Assembly: GCA_000697475.1 (NCBI GenBank)
Contig: JNEU01001035.1
Span: 119,683-183,682 of the forward strand
Direction of reading: 5' to 3'
Length of the DNA: 64,000 nt
From: Lichtheimia corymbifera B2541
Lineage: Eukaryota; Mucoromycota; Mucoromycetes; Mucorales; Lichtheimiaceae
Shown here: piece by piece, positions 43,512 through 55,806 of the stretch
Position numbering within the stretch: position 1 is the first letter of the stretch
Layout of the letters: the number at the start of each line of letters is the position of its first letter
Translations under genes and position numbers: made by a program
The notes under the pieces: generated by a model
What the model was told of the DNA's origin: nothing
What the model saw: the letters and a program-made list of their open reading frames with translations, nothing else
The model's database searches: none

Positions 43512-46500
43512 CATGAACGGTTCGTGCTAGACATTGATCCAAGTAGGCGCTTTATAAAGGTACAGCATATCGCCCACCCACACCACACCATACAATACAA
43601 CACCGAGAACCACGACTTTACAATAGTTATAGCAACTCGATGAAAGCAACATGCGACTGATACCCCTCTTTTTCTCTTTCACGTGTCCAATGAATAGGGC
43701 TCTGCAGAGCTTACCATCCAGCCGCTCCAAAAAAAGTTGCCCAATGTACGGATCAACAGTCGGCAATGCAGTACGTTTACTTGAATGACAACAGCTATAC
43801 TACTACGGATAATATCTCTAACCACCCTACGACTATAGAGATCCTACGTGTCAAAGTCAATGGCGATCCGGCAGAATATAGCTATTCGGATCCAGTGTCG
43901 GAACTCACGCTAGGCGAGAATACCACAGTCGCACACCATCATGTCTACAAAAGTCGATATCTTAATGCCTTGAGAGAGGCTGATGAAGGAGAGCTTGTTG
44001 TGAGGATACCCGAGGGATGTATTCAACAGGTACGGCAAATTATAAATGGCAGATCAACGACGGTCATGGTATTGAATAACAATCATTAGATATCTGATGC
44101 CGACGCAAGGATGATTTCAAGCGACATGTACTCAATATCAGGCAAGTAGTGTTGGATGATCGAATGATGTGGGACCATTAATAACTTTTATAATCCGCAT
44201 ATAGACTTGCCAGATGACACACCATTGCAAAACACAGCAACAACCTCTCAAACAACACCATCCTTTGCTCCAGTGGTGATTCGGATTGACTACGAGCTGG
44301 AAAATCCACGGAATGGTCTAATATTTGTCGATCCCGATGAAGTCGTTGCACCTTACGTGAGTATACCATGCATTGGAATCGACCTTCTTCTTCTTCTAAC
44401 ACACCTATTTAGCGTTACCACCACTTATATACCATTAATCAACCGCTGCCTGGAGCAACGCGTGCTTGGTTGCCATGCATGGACCGGATTCATGATCGGT
44501 GTACCTGGGATATGGAGTTCATTGTACCGAATAAGCTGGGAGCACTCGCAGGAGACTACGATGGCAGTGGAAGTGGTGACATGGGTGATGATGAATATCC
44601 TACAGTGGTTGTGTGCAGTGGTGAAGTTGTGGAGCAGGCAAGTAAAACAATGGAGGAGAGAGAGAACGCCATTGACTAACATGTGTTTGTTCAGGTGGCC
44701 CATCCAACGGATCCAACCAAAAAGATTGTACATTACAACTTGTCTGCGCCAACAGCTGCACCTTTTATTGGATTTGCAGTCGGTCCTTTCCAGATGATTA
44801 AATTCACCCCAGCCCAATTCCAAGAGGAAGTCTTGACTGGCACAGACCTTGATGAAAGTCAACAACAAAGCTTAATGGCTGAAATCAACATGATGTCAAA
44901 TATATACGCCTTTGGACTTCCTGGACGAGAAGAAGAATTGGCTGTCAGCTGCGGGTTCTTAATGCATGTAAGTTTCTTTTTGTTGTCTTTACGTACCATG
45001 ATCCAGCTACTGACACAAATAAAAAACATAGGCAATGCATTTTTATCCTCAAGAATATGGCTCTTATCCTTTCCATGACTACAAGCTTGTCTTTGTTGAG
45101 GATGTATGGTGTGAAACTAGCTCAAGCGCTTCACTTGCCATCTGCAGGTATGTTCATTCAATGATTGGGATAAAGGATGCATGAATATTGACGATGTTTG
45201 TATAGCTCACGGTTATTACATTCTGGTGATATCATTGATCAAACATACCAAACGCGACGCGTTCTTAGTCTTGCACTGGCACGGCAATGGTTTGGCATCC
45301 ACATTGTACAAAAGTCATGGGCCGACGCTTGGCTCATTTATGGTCTTGCCAACCTCATGGGTGCTCTCTTTATCAAACGACATTTGGGTAATAGCGAATT
45401 CCGGCTACGCATGAAAAGGGTACGTTATCAAAGGAAAGAAGGAGAAGAAGAATAGGATATTCATGGTATGTGATAGGATATGGAACTTTGTTGCGAGCTT
45501 GATGTGAATCGACCGCCACTGTATAATCCAGCCTTACCGTCACCACTTGATGCCGATGATCTTGAGTTTATTGAATTGAAGGCTCCCTTGGTTCTTTATA
45601 TGCTCGACAAGCGGATATGCAAATTGGGAGCTACCCTTGGCATGTCACGTGTCATCCCCAAGATCCGTGTATCAGCTATCAGTGGAGAACTCGTCCAGAA
45701 CGCATTGAGCACCCACTTTTTCTTACGATTATGTCGCAAAGTGAGCGGCTTTGACACCAAGACATTTGCCGATCAGTGGATCTATCGCAGCGGTTGTCCC
45801 AAGTTTACGTTTTCATTCCACTTTAATCGGAAAAAGATGGTGGTCGAGTTTTACATGCGACAAGAAAACAGCAATCATCAGCTTTTAGGCACCAAAAATC
45901 GAACCAAGTCTCCCAACGACATGCATGTAGAAGGTGGCACCATTGATTATCAGGACATGATAGCGCCTTTGTTCACGGGCAACCTGACGGTGCGTATCCA
46001 CGAAGCCGACGGCACACCTTACGAGCATATTTTGGACATTCAATCCAACAAGCACAAGTTTGAGGTCCAGTTCAACACCAAGTATAAGCGTATTCGTCGT
46101 AACACCAAACGTTTCCTTGCCAAACAAGCCGCCGCTGCTGCTGCAGTAGCAGAAGAAGATGCCGCTGATAAGGAAGATGGCGAGGGTGGCACCACCAATG
46201 TGCTTGGCATTATTCCTGCTCTTGGTCTTGGTATGCCAGTATTTGAAGATCCCAAGCAACGGCAATCATGGAAGGTCGTGGAATGGGGTCAAGATGAAGA
46301 AGATACCAGTGGTGCTGCTAGCGCTATGTTTGATTGGATCCGCCTTGATGCCGACTTTGAATGGCTGTGCACGATTGATTTCCAACAACCTGATTATATG
46401 TGGGCTGGTGAATTGACCAAGGATAGAGATGTGGTAGCACAATATGAGGTAAGATTCAATCTTATATATAGAGGGAGACAATCCTCATTGTGGCAATGAT

Positions 46501-49500
46501 AATAGGCGATCATGGCTCTTCGGAATATGCCATCTTTACCGACAGCAACCAGTTTGCTCCGTGCATTGATTGATCCAAAATGCTTTTACAAAATCCGGAT
46601 GGAAGCTGCATATGCATTGGCCAAGGTAAAGAGATCATGGGCAATCGGTATTTGGGGAGAAACAAGGTTTATTGACAGGTTACACACAATTATAGTGTGG
46701 TGGTGAAGATATGAAATGGGTCGGGTTACACCAATTATGCAAAATGTTCCAGTCGCGTTACTGCTTCCCCCAACAAGACTCGCCCATGGAAATTGACGAT
46801 GATGTTCCTGTCACCCAAATGATACCCAGGCCAAACAATTTCAGCAACTTTTCAGATTACTTTGTCCAAAAAGGCATGGTCATTGCATTCTCACAAGTAC
46901 GCGACAACCATGGTCGAACACCGGTTCAAGTACGCCAATTGCTATTAGACTTACTCAAGTACAATGACAATATTGGCAACGAGGTAGGAAGGACCATCCT
47001 CTAGTTTCATTTCAGGTTCTCACATGTAATATTTAGTATTCCGATAGCTACTATATTGCTACCCTTATATCCGCTGTTGGTGACGCCTTCATTCCCGCCA
47101 AAGAGAACACGAGCGATACGGATGTTGACATGATGCCAGTGGAAACGGTTCAAGACGAGCAGCTTTTAGCAGCAGCAGTATCCGAGATTGAGCGTTTCAG
47201 GACACTTGATTGCGTGATCCCAACTTATCACAATATTGTCACCATCAGCTGTATCAAGGTATGTAATCATTGATAGAAAGAGAGGTTGCTTCGTGTCACT
47301 AATACATATATACTAGACATTGACGAAAATGATGTTGAATGGCGTACTTGAGCCCAATTATAAGCTCTTTATGCAATATACAAGGTGAGTTACGGACACA
47401 TGGGGTTGTTGTTTAGGTATATTCATACTAACATTGATCATTTAGATACGGCAATTTTGTTGGCATACGACTTTGTGCTTTCGACAGCTTATTCGTGCTT
47501 TGCGGCTTGAACGATAACAAGTTGACCGAGTACCTGTTGAATGTGATCAAGGATGATCCATGCGTCGATGTATCGCACTATGTTGCACGTGCAATGCTCA
47601 CCTGGCTTGGCCCTGCTATGCGTTTGAAATCAGAATTACCGCAGAATCGTTTTGTTGAAGAGTTTGCAGAAGAAGAAGGTCGGGCTGTTATCCTCGATGA
47701 CAAACGACATTCAAAGTCCAAGGAGCCTGCTGAGCAACTTTATATTGAGAATCTCCGGAAGCAATTTGAGTCGAATGTGGAGTTGCAAGATACCATATGG
47801 AAGATGCTAAAGTGAGTACCTAAAATCATACCACCTTCCTTGTTGAACTAAACTAATGGCAAGTCAATTGAATAGCACTGATGAAAACTCGATGCTGGAT
47901 CACTCTGTTCGCAAGCATTTGCTACAATTCTGTGAATACATGTACAAGCCCGCTGATGTTGGGATCAAAGTTACTATCCGTATGCCATCACTGGTACAAG
48001 ATATACCAGAGGAGCTATCAGAACCACCAACGCCCTCACCTCCTGCTTCAAAACCAGCCAAGGTCCACAAATCCAAACCACCAACTACGCCAAAAGAGAA
48101 AGAAAGTAAGTAATCATCATTTCTTCAATACAAGGTATGGGTTGGTTATTGACCTTTCTATTATAGATGGCGTGCGACCAGAGAAGAAACCGGCATTATC
48201 TACAGCAGTTGCCAAGGCCGAACGCGCAAGTATTTCTTCACCAGCGCTTTCCAGTCCATCTTCACCAGCTACTTCATCACCTGGTCTTGCTATATCTTCG
48301 GTTACAACTACAGTTGGAACACCCACTACTCCGGCACCGCCTCCACCAAAATCACAACCAGCTGTTGTGCCTACCAACAACGAGTCCACACATCCCACGC
48401 CATCACCAGCAGCAGCAGCACCACAACAGCAAGCTGTTGGTCCTTCAGGCGATAAGGCTCCTGGATTAAATATTCCAAAGATCACTACCAAACGTCCTGA
48501 AGGAATGACATCAACTGATTTCAAAATGTGCAAGCGGGTGTTATCCAAGATCATGCGTCATCGATCAGCACTTCCATTCTTGCAGTCTGTGGATGAGAAA
48601 TTGGATGGCGCTCCCAATTATTATACAATTATCAAGTATGTCCTTATTGCAATTCATGCGTTCTTAAAGTCTTCATGCTAACCTATCTTTTTATTATTAG
48701 ACGCCCCATGGATCTTGGTACTGTAAGGGTATGTTTATCATGCAGCATTTTGATGTCACAAGATAATGATGCTAATTAATACTTTATAGAGCAAATTGGA
48801 GACTGGTGTTTACAAGACATTCAAAGAGCTTGAGGATGACATTCGGTTGATGTTGAGCAATTGCTTTGCGTATAATGGACCTGGTACACCTGTTTACATT
48901 GAAGGCCAAACCTTGGAGACCGCGCTTGAGAAGGAAATTGCTACGGCACGTGCCAAGTTACAGGAAAAGATGCGAATGGAAAAGGAAAAGGCTGCTGCTG
49001 CCGCCGCCGCTGCTGCTGCCACACAACAACAGCCATCCAAAGGATCTCCCGCTCCATCCAAAGCTGATGCATCCGTTGTACCATCATCACCACCTGCAAA
49101 AAAGACACAACCAACATCATCATCAGCAGCACAAGTGTCCGGTTCTATATCACCTATTTCTTCACCAGGACAACCAAGACCTGAATCACTTGCCAGTAGT
49201 ATTTCACCTGTTCATGCATCATCTACTCAAATACCTGCGACTGTGTCACCCAAGATGCTGGAGAAGAAACCTGAGCGACCAAAGAGTGATCGAGAAAAGT
49301 GTGCATTGGTTTTGGCCAAGACGATGGAGAACAAGCATGCATTTGAGTTCCTTCGACCTGTTGAACCAAACAAGCAAAATATTCCCAATTACTTCAATGT
49401 GATCAAGAAGCCCATGGATTTGGGGACCATCAAGTCCAAGCTCAAGACCAATCAGTATGCTAATGCTGAGCAGTTTGATGATGATGTACGGCTGATGTTC

Positions 49501-52167
49501 CGCAATTGCTTTACATACAACAAACCCAACACGATCGTACACAACGAGGGCAAGCATTTGGAGCAAGTGTATAATCAAGAATGGATCAATTACTTTGGTG
49601 CATTACGGAAGCAGGCAGTCGACTCACCACGACCACATACACCATCATCAACATCATCCGTTGAGAAAAATACATCCACCGCATTATCATCTTCTCAACC
49701 TGCCAAGACTACACCCAAACCAGCTGCTACCATACCTACTAAAGCAGCTACTGAAACAAAGCCATCGACTAAAAAGGTTACCAAGCCAGCACCATCACCT
49801 GCAGCTACTACTATTACTACTACAGCAGCTACAGCAACAACAACAACGACTAATGGTACAACAACAACATCATCACCCAAGCCACGAGCCGCCATCCAGG
49901 AGCGTATGGATGATAACAATATGCGGATATGTGATCGAATTATCAAAAAGCTTTGGTCTATGCCATCAGCCAATGCTTTTTATGAGCCTGTAGATGCTGA
50001 GGCGTTGAATCTTCCGCAGTACTATGAGGTGATCAAGCGACCCATGGATCTATCCTCAGTGCGTCGTAATCTTGAAGGCGAAGAATTTTCGACGATATGG
50101 GAGTTTGAGCGTGATATTCGACAAATCTTTTGGAATTGTTATCGGTTCAATGATATTGCATCGTGGATTGGACAACAGGCCCAAGAATTGGAAGCTGTAT
50201 TTAATCAAGAATGGCGTCGGGAATATGGTGATCCCAACATGTTGCAGGGTGAAGAGTTCCAGCTTGTGCGCAAAGTGGTTACCAAGTTACGACAACATGA
50301 GGCATCCTTGTTCTTTAATGAGCCTGTGGATTTGGATATTTTCCCGGATTATACCAAGGTAGTCAAGACACCCATGGATTTACGTACCATCTCGGAGAAG
50401 CTTGAATCGGGAAAGTACACGAGCTTGCAACAAGCCGATACGGATATTCGATTGGTGTTTTCCAATTGCTGCACATACAACAAATCAGGCACGTATGCTT
50501 ACGAACTTGGCAAAAAGTTGGAAAAGTACTACAACAGCAATATCGGCAAAGAATTGCGACAACGTGTCAAGAACGCTTCAGGTGCAAGTGCCAATCAACG
50601 TCGGACATCCGCATCCCCTGCTCCTTCTACTTCATCCTCTACGACCACCACTACTACTACGACCACCACAGCAGCGGCTAAACCTCCTGCAAAGACACAT
50701 CCAAGTACAAGCAGCAAGGTGAAAGCATCCGCAAAAACACCTGCCAAAGCACCTTCCAAGTCTACAAAGCAACCTGCTCCAACTCAGCAGCAACAACATC
50801 CTGCGAACAGTAGCAGTAGCCCAACATCTCCCGCACCTCCAGCCAAGCTTCATCCATCATTACAATCCAAGTTGCAGTCGTTACTCGTCAAATTGATGAA
50901 TAATGCTTCTGCCATTGCATTCTTGGAACCGGTAAGTGGATTTGTGGACATGTTGAAAGAGCCAAATGACTCATACGATGATTATATAGGTTGATGCAGT
51001 TGCCTTGAATATCCCCCATTATCCACTCATTATCAAGAACCCAATGGATCTTGGTACTATGTATGTTGTTAGATGAATCATCCATCATGAAAAAGTGCGC
51101 ACATGGCTAATAGTTGCAAATAGGGATAAGAAATTGAGATCGGGAGAATACAAGACTGTCAAGGATTTTGAGACGGATATGCGATTGATCTTTACCAACT
51201 GCTATACGTTCAATGGTTTCGATCATCCGGTGTCACAAAGTGCCAAGGTGTTGGAAAAGATCTTTAACAAGGAAGTGCCTAGTTTGCGAAAGATGGAGGA
51301 GAATTTAGCCCATTCGAATACATCCAATGGTTCTGCACCCAAGGCGAAATCGTCTGGTGGTGGTGGTGGTGCCAGTGGCAGCTCAAAGCAATCATCAAGC
51401 AAAGCAGAAGGGCCCAAGGCTGAAGTACGAAAGTACAAGTACGTATTGGATAAGATCAGCCAGCATCAATCCTACTTTGCATTTGCTGCTCCTGTTGATC
51501 CTGTGTTATTGCAAGTCCCTACGTACTTTGATGTGATCAAGGTAATTTTTGTGTGTTTGTTGAAAGAGAAATAGATGCTTATTGGTTTTTATTCTAGCAC
51601 CCAATGGATTTTGGTACGATTCGCAACAAACTCAACCGTGGTCAATACCCAGATGTGGATGCTTTCTTGGCTGATGTACAACAAGTGTTTATCAATTGTT
51701 TCACCTTCAACTTGCCAGACGATGTCGTATCTGAAATGGGACGTTCATTGGAGACCGAGTTCAACAAGTGGTGTGCTGTAAAGGGATTGAAACAAGTGCC
51801 TATCAGTGAAGCTCCACCTCCTCCACCACCTCAACCTCAACCCGTATTGGCAGCAGCACCACCACCACCAACGTCAGGCACCGATTTATCTGGTCATGAA
51901 ATGATGATGTCCCATGAACAACAGCAGCAGCAACAGGAGGCCATGGTTCCTCAGCATCAACCAGCATATGGATTAGTGGATATGCCAATGATGACGGGTG
52001 ACAAGCGTTCGTTTGATCAATTTGATCAAGACAATGGCCAAGATTTCGATTACGATATGGTAAGTTTATTGACAGCAGCAACAGGAACCCTTATCATTCA
52101 CACCCAATCCTTTTTTCTTTAGCCGGATGATTTTTATTCTATCAAACGACACAAGTTAACAGAGTGA
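43512..52167 (+). CDS. TAF2: TAF2 (TFIID subunit) with six C-terminal bromodomains; apparent one-base frameshift near the 5' end
   Basis: Exons: 43512-43559, 43698-44029, 44090-44141, 44205-44356, 44413-44637, 44695-44967, 45032-45147, 45206-45419, 45477-46448, 46506-46625, 46696-46983, 47037-47258, 47317-47384, 47446-47811, 47876-48105, 48167-48635, 48701-48728, 48790-50931, 50990-51060, 51124-51541, 51598-52059 and 52123-52167; about 2,437 aa, with the initiator upstream not found. The first ~1,200 residues are the M1-aminopeptidase-like TAF2 body (GSAELTIQPLQKKLPNVRIN; AMHFYPQEYGSYPFHDYKLV; ALARQWFGIHIVQKSWADAW; ADQWIYRSGCPKFTF) without the catalytic HExxH, as expected. Six bromodomains follow at about 1340-1440, 1557-1656, 1769-1869, 1879-1977, 2083-2179 and 2232-2327. 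Each has a PMD[LF] ZA-loop motif and the acetyl-lysine-binding Asn after Tyr/Phe. Phases agree across all joins from 44029 onward. Two introns start with GC. Confidence 0.9.
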
Positions 52168-52386
52168 TGATGATTCTTCCTTACCATCCCTTTCTCCCCT
52201 TTCTCTTTTTCTTTGGGTCTTACACACTTGTCTCTTCTCACACACACTCCTCTATTCAAGTAAAACCCCTCTTTTGTAAATAGTTTGTAAAGCATTTGAT
52301 CCATTCGAGGCATGAATTAAAAGACGATAAAACATCAGAGGCCTTGGAGCATTTATTCTGTGCCAATACTACTACTCTATATCGAT

Positions 52387-53797
52387 TCATCGCCTTCCAG
52401 GAGGTATATATTGTTGTTGATGGGTAGGATAGTAATACTGCGATGCAGGTGGAGGGGCAGATGGCGCTGAAACTGGATATCCACCTTGTTGTGTATAATT
52501 GGGAGTGGCTGGTACAGGGGGGGGGGGGGGGGGGTGTTGTTGTTGTTGTTGCTGTTGTGGTGGACGTTGCTGTTGTTGTTCAGGAACATAGTTCACAGGT
52601 GTTTGGGGTGTAGGTGGCGGATAAGAAGGTGATGGCTGTGGTTGAGGCATGTTTGTGTTGCTAAAAGTAGAAACTGGTTGTGGTGGTTGCTGCTGAGGAG
52701 GAGGATACTGTTGCTGTTGCTGTTGCTGTGGAGGATAAGGCATAGGCTGCTGCTGCTGTTGTTGTTGTTGAGTGTGTGGAGTAGGCGGTATTCTTTGTGG
52801 TTCCTGCTGATGTTGTATCGGCTGAGATCCAGGTGTAGGAACAGCTGATTGCTGCTGTGATGAAGAAGACGAGGGAACCGGTTGGGGTCCAGCAGGTGAT
52901 GTAGTCTCTGTCTTTTTGTTGATATGATCCAATTTGTGCTCATCCAAAAACTCGGCTATATGGACATTGATCAATATATCGTCCCCTTATTCATAAGCCA
53001 TTTACATACCCATTTCAGCCGTTGTCAATTGACGATATGTCTTTTCAGGCGCTGCTGCTGCGGAGGGATTGCTGCCATTGCTGGTTTCCTTGACAACGGG
53101 TGCTGTTTCCATCACTTTTTCAAGCATTTCTGAAAGCTTTTTGATTTGTGATTGAAGATCTTGTAAGCTGGGTACTTCAGGGTCGCTCGTTTCCTATACT
53201 CAATGGATGAGTATATAATATAATGCACCAATGATGATCTATATCTGTACCTTGTCAAAGACGGTAATCTTGAGTAATGGACTCTGGGATATAGCATGAT
53301 TCACGTCTGTATCATCTATCATTGCATTCAGTTAAATGATCCATATGATACTACTCTTAGCAGCTAACTTACCTGTCATGCTGATAAGGTCGCCCTCTAA
53401 GTGTGTGCGTGTGTGTGTGAGAAATTACTAGTGAGACATCATCCATCACATGAGCAGCTATACACGTACCATCGTCAGTGTACTTTAGCGTAATATGCTC
53501 GGGATTCGACAGCCGATTCTTGAACAGACGATACATCATGAGACAGAGTCTATATAGTAACACTGGTTACCTTCTTCATTGTTCTTCATTAATAAAGTAG
53601 CCATGCACACACTTACTCGTCATAGCTTGGCGCTTGGTTAATGGGCACACGTCGAATGTCATTGCCGAAACGACCTGTAGTCTATCAAGTGAGCAATGGA
53701 CTCATATACGAGAAGGCATTGGGGGATATTTACATTTGACGATAATATCACCAGAGACTATCTTCCTCAAGTTTGCGTAGTTTTGTTGTTGGCTCAT
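52387..53797 (-). CDS. TFG (Trk-fused gene) homologue, PB1 domain and P/Q-rich tail
   Basis: Seven exons: 53734-53797, 53617-53674, 53470-53549, 53373-53396, 53251-53315, 53010-53193 and 52387-52955, 347 aa. Residues 15-95 form a PB1 domain: SGDIIVKCRFGNDIRRVPIN, then LMMYRLFKN, ITLKYTDDGEGDLISMTDDT and LLKITVFD. A coiled coil follows (LQDLQSQIKKLSEMLEKVME), then a long Gln/Pro-rich tail. This is the TFG layout; TFG scaffolds COPII vesicles between ER exit sites and ERGIC. A short AEMAEFLDEHKLDHINKK helix is inserted. The fourth exon is only 24 nt. A run of 18 G (52517-52534) encodes a poly-Pro stretch and is a likely place for length errors or variation. Confidence 0.83.
52517..52534. repeat. 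Poly-G tract (18 nt) in coding sequence
   Basis: Encodes six prolines on the minus strand in the TFG-like gene. Prone to slippage and G-quadruplex formation. Confidence 0.9.
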
Positions 53798-54094
53798 AGA
53801 ACAAAAAAGGTCGTAAAAAGAAAAGGATTAAGGAGCACAGATTAAGGATCTGAGGTCAAAAATAGCCTGTTGTTGCTGCATTGTATGTCCCATTCAAGTA
53901 CATATAAAACGACATCTTTTTTTTGGAAGAATGCAGAGAGAGATATATTCGATGATAAAAGGGATAAAAAAGTGAAAGGAAAGGAAATGTATGTATACAC
54001 AAAGAGTACGGAATGAATGTGATATGGAATGTTTGCGAGTGATGAGTGAAGAAAGAAAGAGAGAGTCAGGTATCATAAGCTAGACACAGGGGAA

Positions 54095-55806
54095 TCAACT
54101 AGAAGTGTCCATCATGACATCTTTATCTTGTTCATGTTGAGGACTGTTACTGCCAGACGATGATGGTGGTGGTGATGATGATGATGATGCAGCAACGTTC
54201 TTTTGTGGACGTCGACGAGCGGATGGCCCTGCCACACCCACCACACGCAATCGATGGATCCATAATTCAGCACGATCAATTGTATCAGAAAAGACACCAG
54301 AGACAGAGCGCAACATTTCAATGGACTCATCGCCAAAGGTCAACAACTTGATAGATGTTTCTTGAGCATGAGGTTGTACATGAGGACCCAAAGCAGGCGA
54401 AGATGCAGGTGATGCCGTGGTTGAAGTTTGAATAGTAGCCCATCGACCAGGGAGTGCCAAGATAAAACGGCGTACACTGGCTTTGGCTTGTTCCGGAAGC
54501 CCCGATCCGGCGTATCGGCTCACCACTTCCACCACCTTGCGTAGTGTGTCCACAATTTCCTTTTTCACATTGGATAAAGTGGATGATGATGTTGTCGTGG
54601 AAACCGTTTTCGTATCCTTGGAAGAAGCAAGCGACACCAAGTAGTTACGCACAATATCCATTTGTCTTTCGATATGTCGGATTGCATACTATAAAAGACA
54701 ATAAGCAATTGTTCCCAAAGAGGAAGAGAGAAGAAAGGTTACGGTACCTGTAGCCAACTCAGGCAATATCGGAGACATTTCATGCTTTCTTCGCTAATGA
54801 CAGCAGCTGTAGTACCAGCAGCGGAGCCAGCATGCACCATGAGTTGTTGCCATCGACTTCTTGGAAGAGAGGCATGAGCATGATGATGATGGCGTGGTCC
54901 TGAAGCTGATTTTGGAGCAAGGGCGTAGGGTCGAAGAGGTGATGTAGAACGAGAAGTAGGGCGTTTCTTGTCTGTACAACATAAAAGGTCGTGTGTGAGT
55001 ATGTTATGGTGAGCGCGCGCATGTTTAGTAATACATACGTAATTTATCATCACGTGCATCTTCATCGGGACGTCGCCTCCTGAATCCTTCATTGTTGTCT
55101 GAAAGTGAAGCTCTTGCAAGAGCACTGGCCGCTGCCAGAGCAGCCTCGTCTTCTGATGCCTCCTATACGGGTTATTGAGTATATCATTCATGGATGTTAT
55201 GTTTTTATGTATGTATGTACCTCGACTGAGCTAGCAGATGAGCCGCGGCGACTACTGCTGTTTCCAAATTTATCTGCAAATGATCCGACCATGTCAACGC
55301 TGTATTTGATAGCTCCATTCCCGCTCTCGTATGCACGTAGAGCTGAATTCACAAGAGGCAAATCTGACATACGATTCATGAATGCTCGTGGTGGATATTG
55401 TTCATCATCTTGGGTTGTAATAGAAGAATCGCTTGAGAAAGAAAAGCGTGAATTGGAAAGAGATGACGTGGTAGGTGTTGGGAGAGGTGAACTTGGTGTT
55501 GTTGAAGGAGCTGATGGATGTTGTTGTTGCTGTTGTTGGTGTGTCATCAAAGGTGGGAGAGTAACTGAAACGATAGAATCCACGTGGCCAACAGGTTTAT
55601 TTTATTTTAGTATCTTTGTTTCAAGATGTTGGGGCACCCTCATAAATAGACCCACACATACCTTTAGCCATATCCCCAAGAGCTTCTACTGCCAATTGAA
55701 CATCAGGATCGTTCTCGTCTACTCCATTGGCTGTTACAATGGGCTTGTCTTCAGAATTACACAGCTGTGTAATGGACATTGGCGAGGAATGCGATTGCTG
55801 AGTCAT
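54095..55806 (-). CDS. OPI1: OPI1-family transcriptional regulator of phospholipid genes
   Basis: Five exons: 55662-55806, 55221-55564, 55039-55162, 54748-54971 and 54095-54688, 476 aa. Opi1 landmarks: DPDVQLAVEALGDMAKG near the N-terminus, LPLVNSALRAYESGNGAIKY followed by SVDMVGSFADKF, an acidic stretch with EDEAALAAASALARA, a basic patch (FRRRRP), and the C-terminal activator-interaction domain with SEESMKCLRYCLSWLQYAIR, then HIERQMDIVRNYL. In yeast Opi1 is held at the ER by phosphatidic acid and Scs2 and represses INO genes when released. A basic cluster resembling the PA-binding region is present; a clear FFAT motif was not identified. Frames and phases agree throughout. Confidence 0.88.

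Noticed and set aside
48117..48554. Minus-strand frame of 145 codons
   Set aside because: Antisense shadow of the TAF2 linker and first bromodomain, which have splice-consistent, motif-rich coding on the plus strand.
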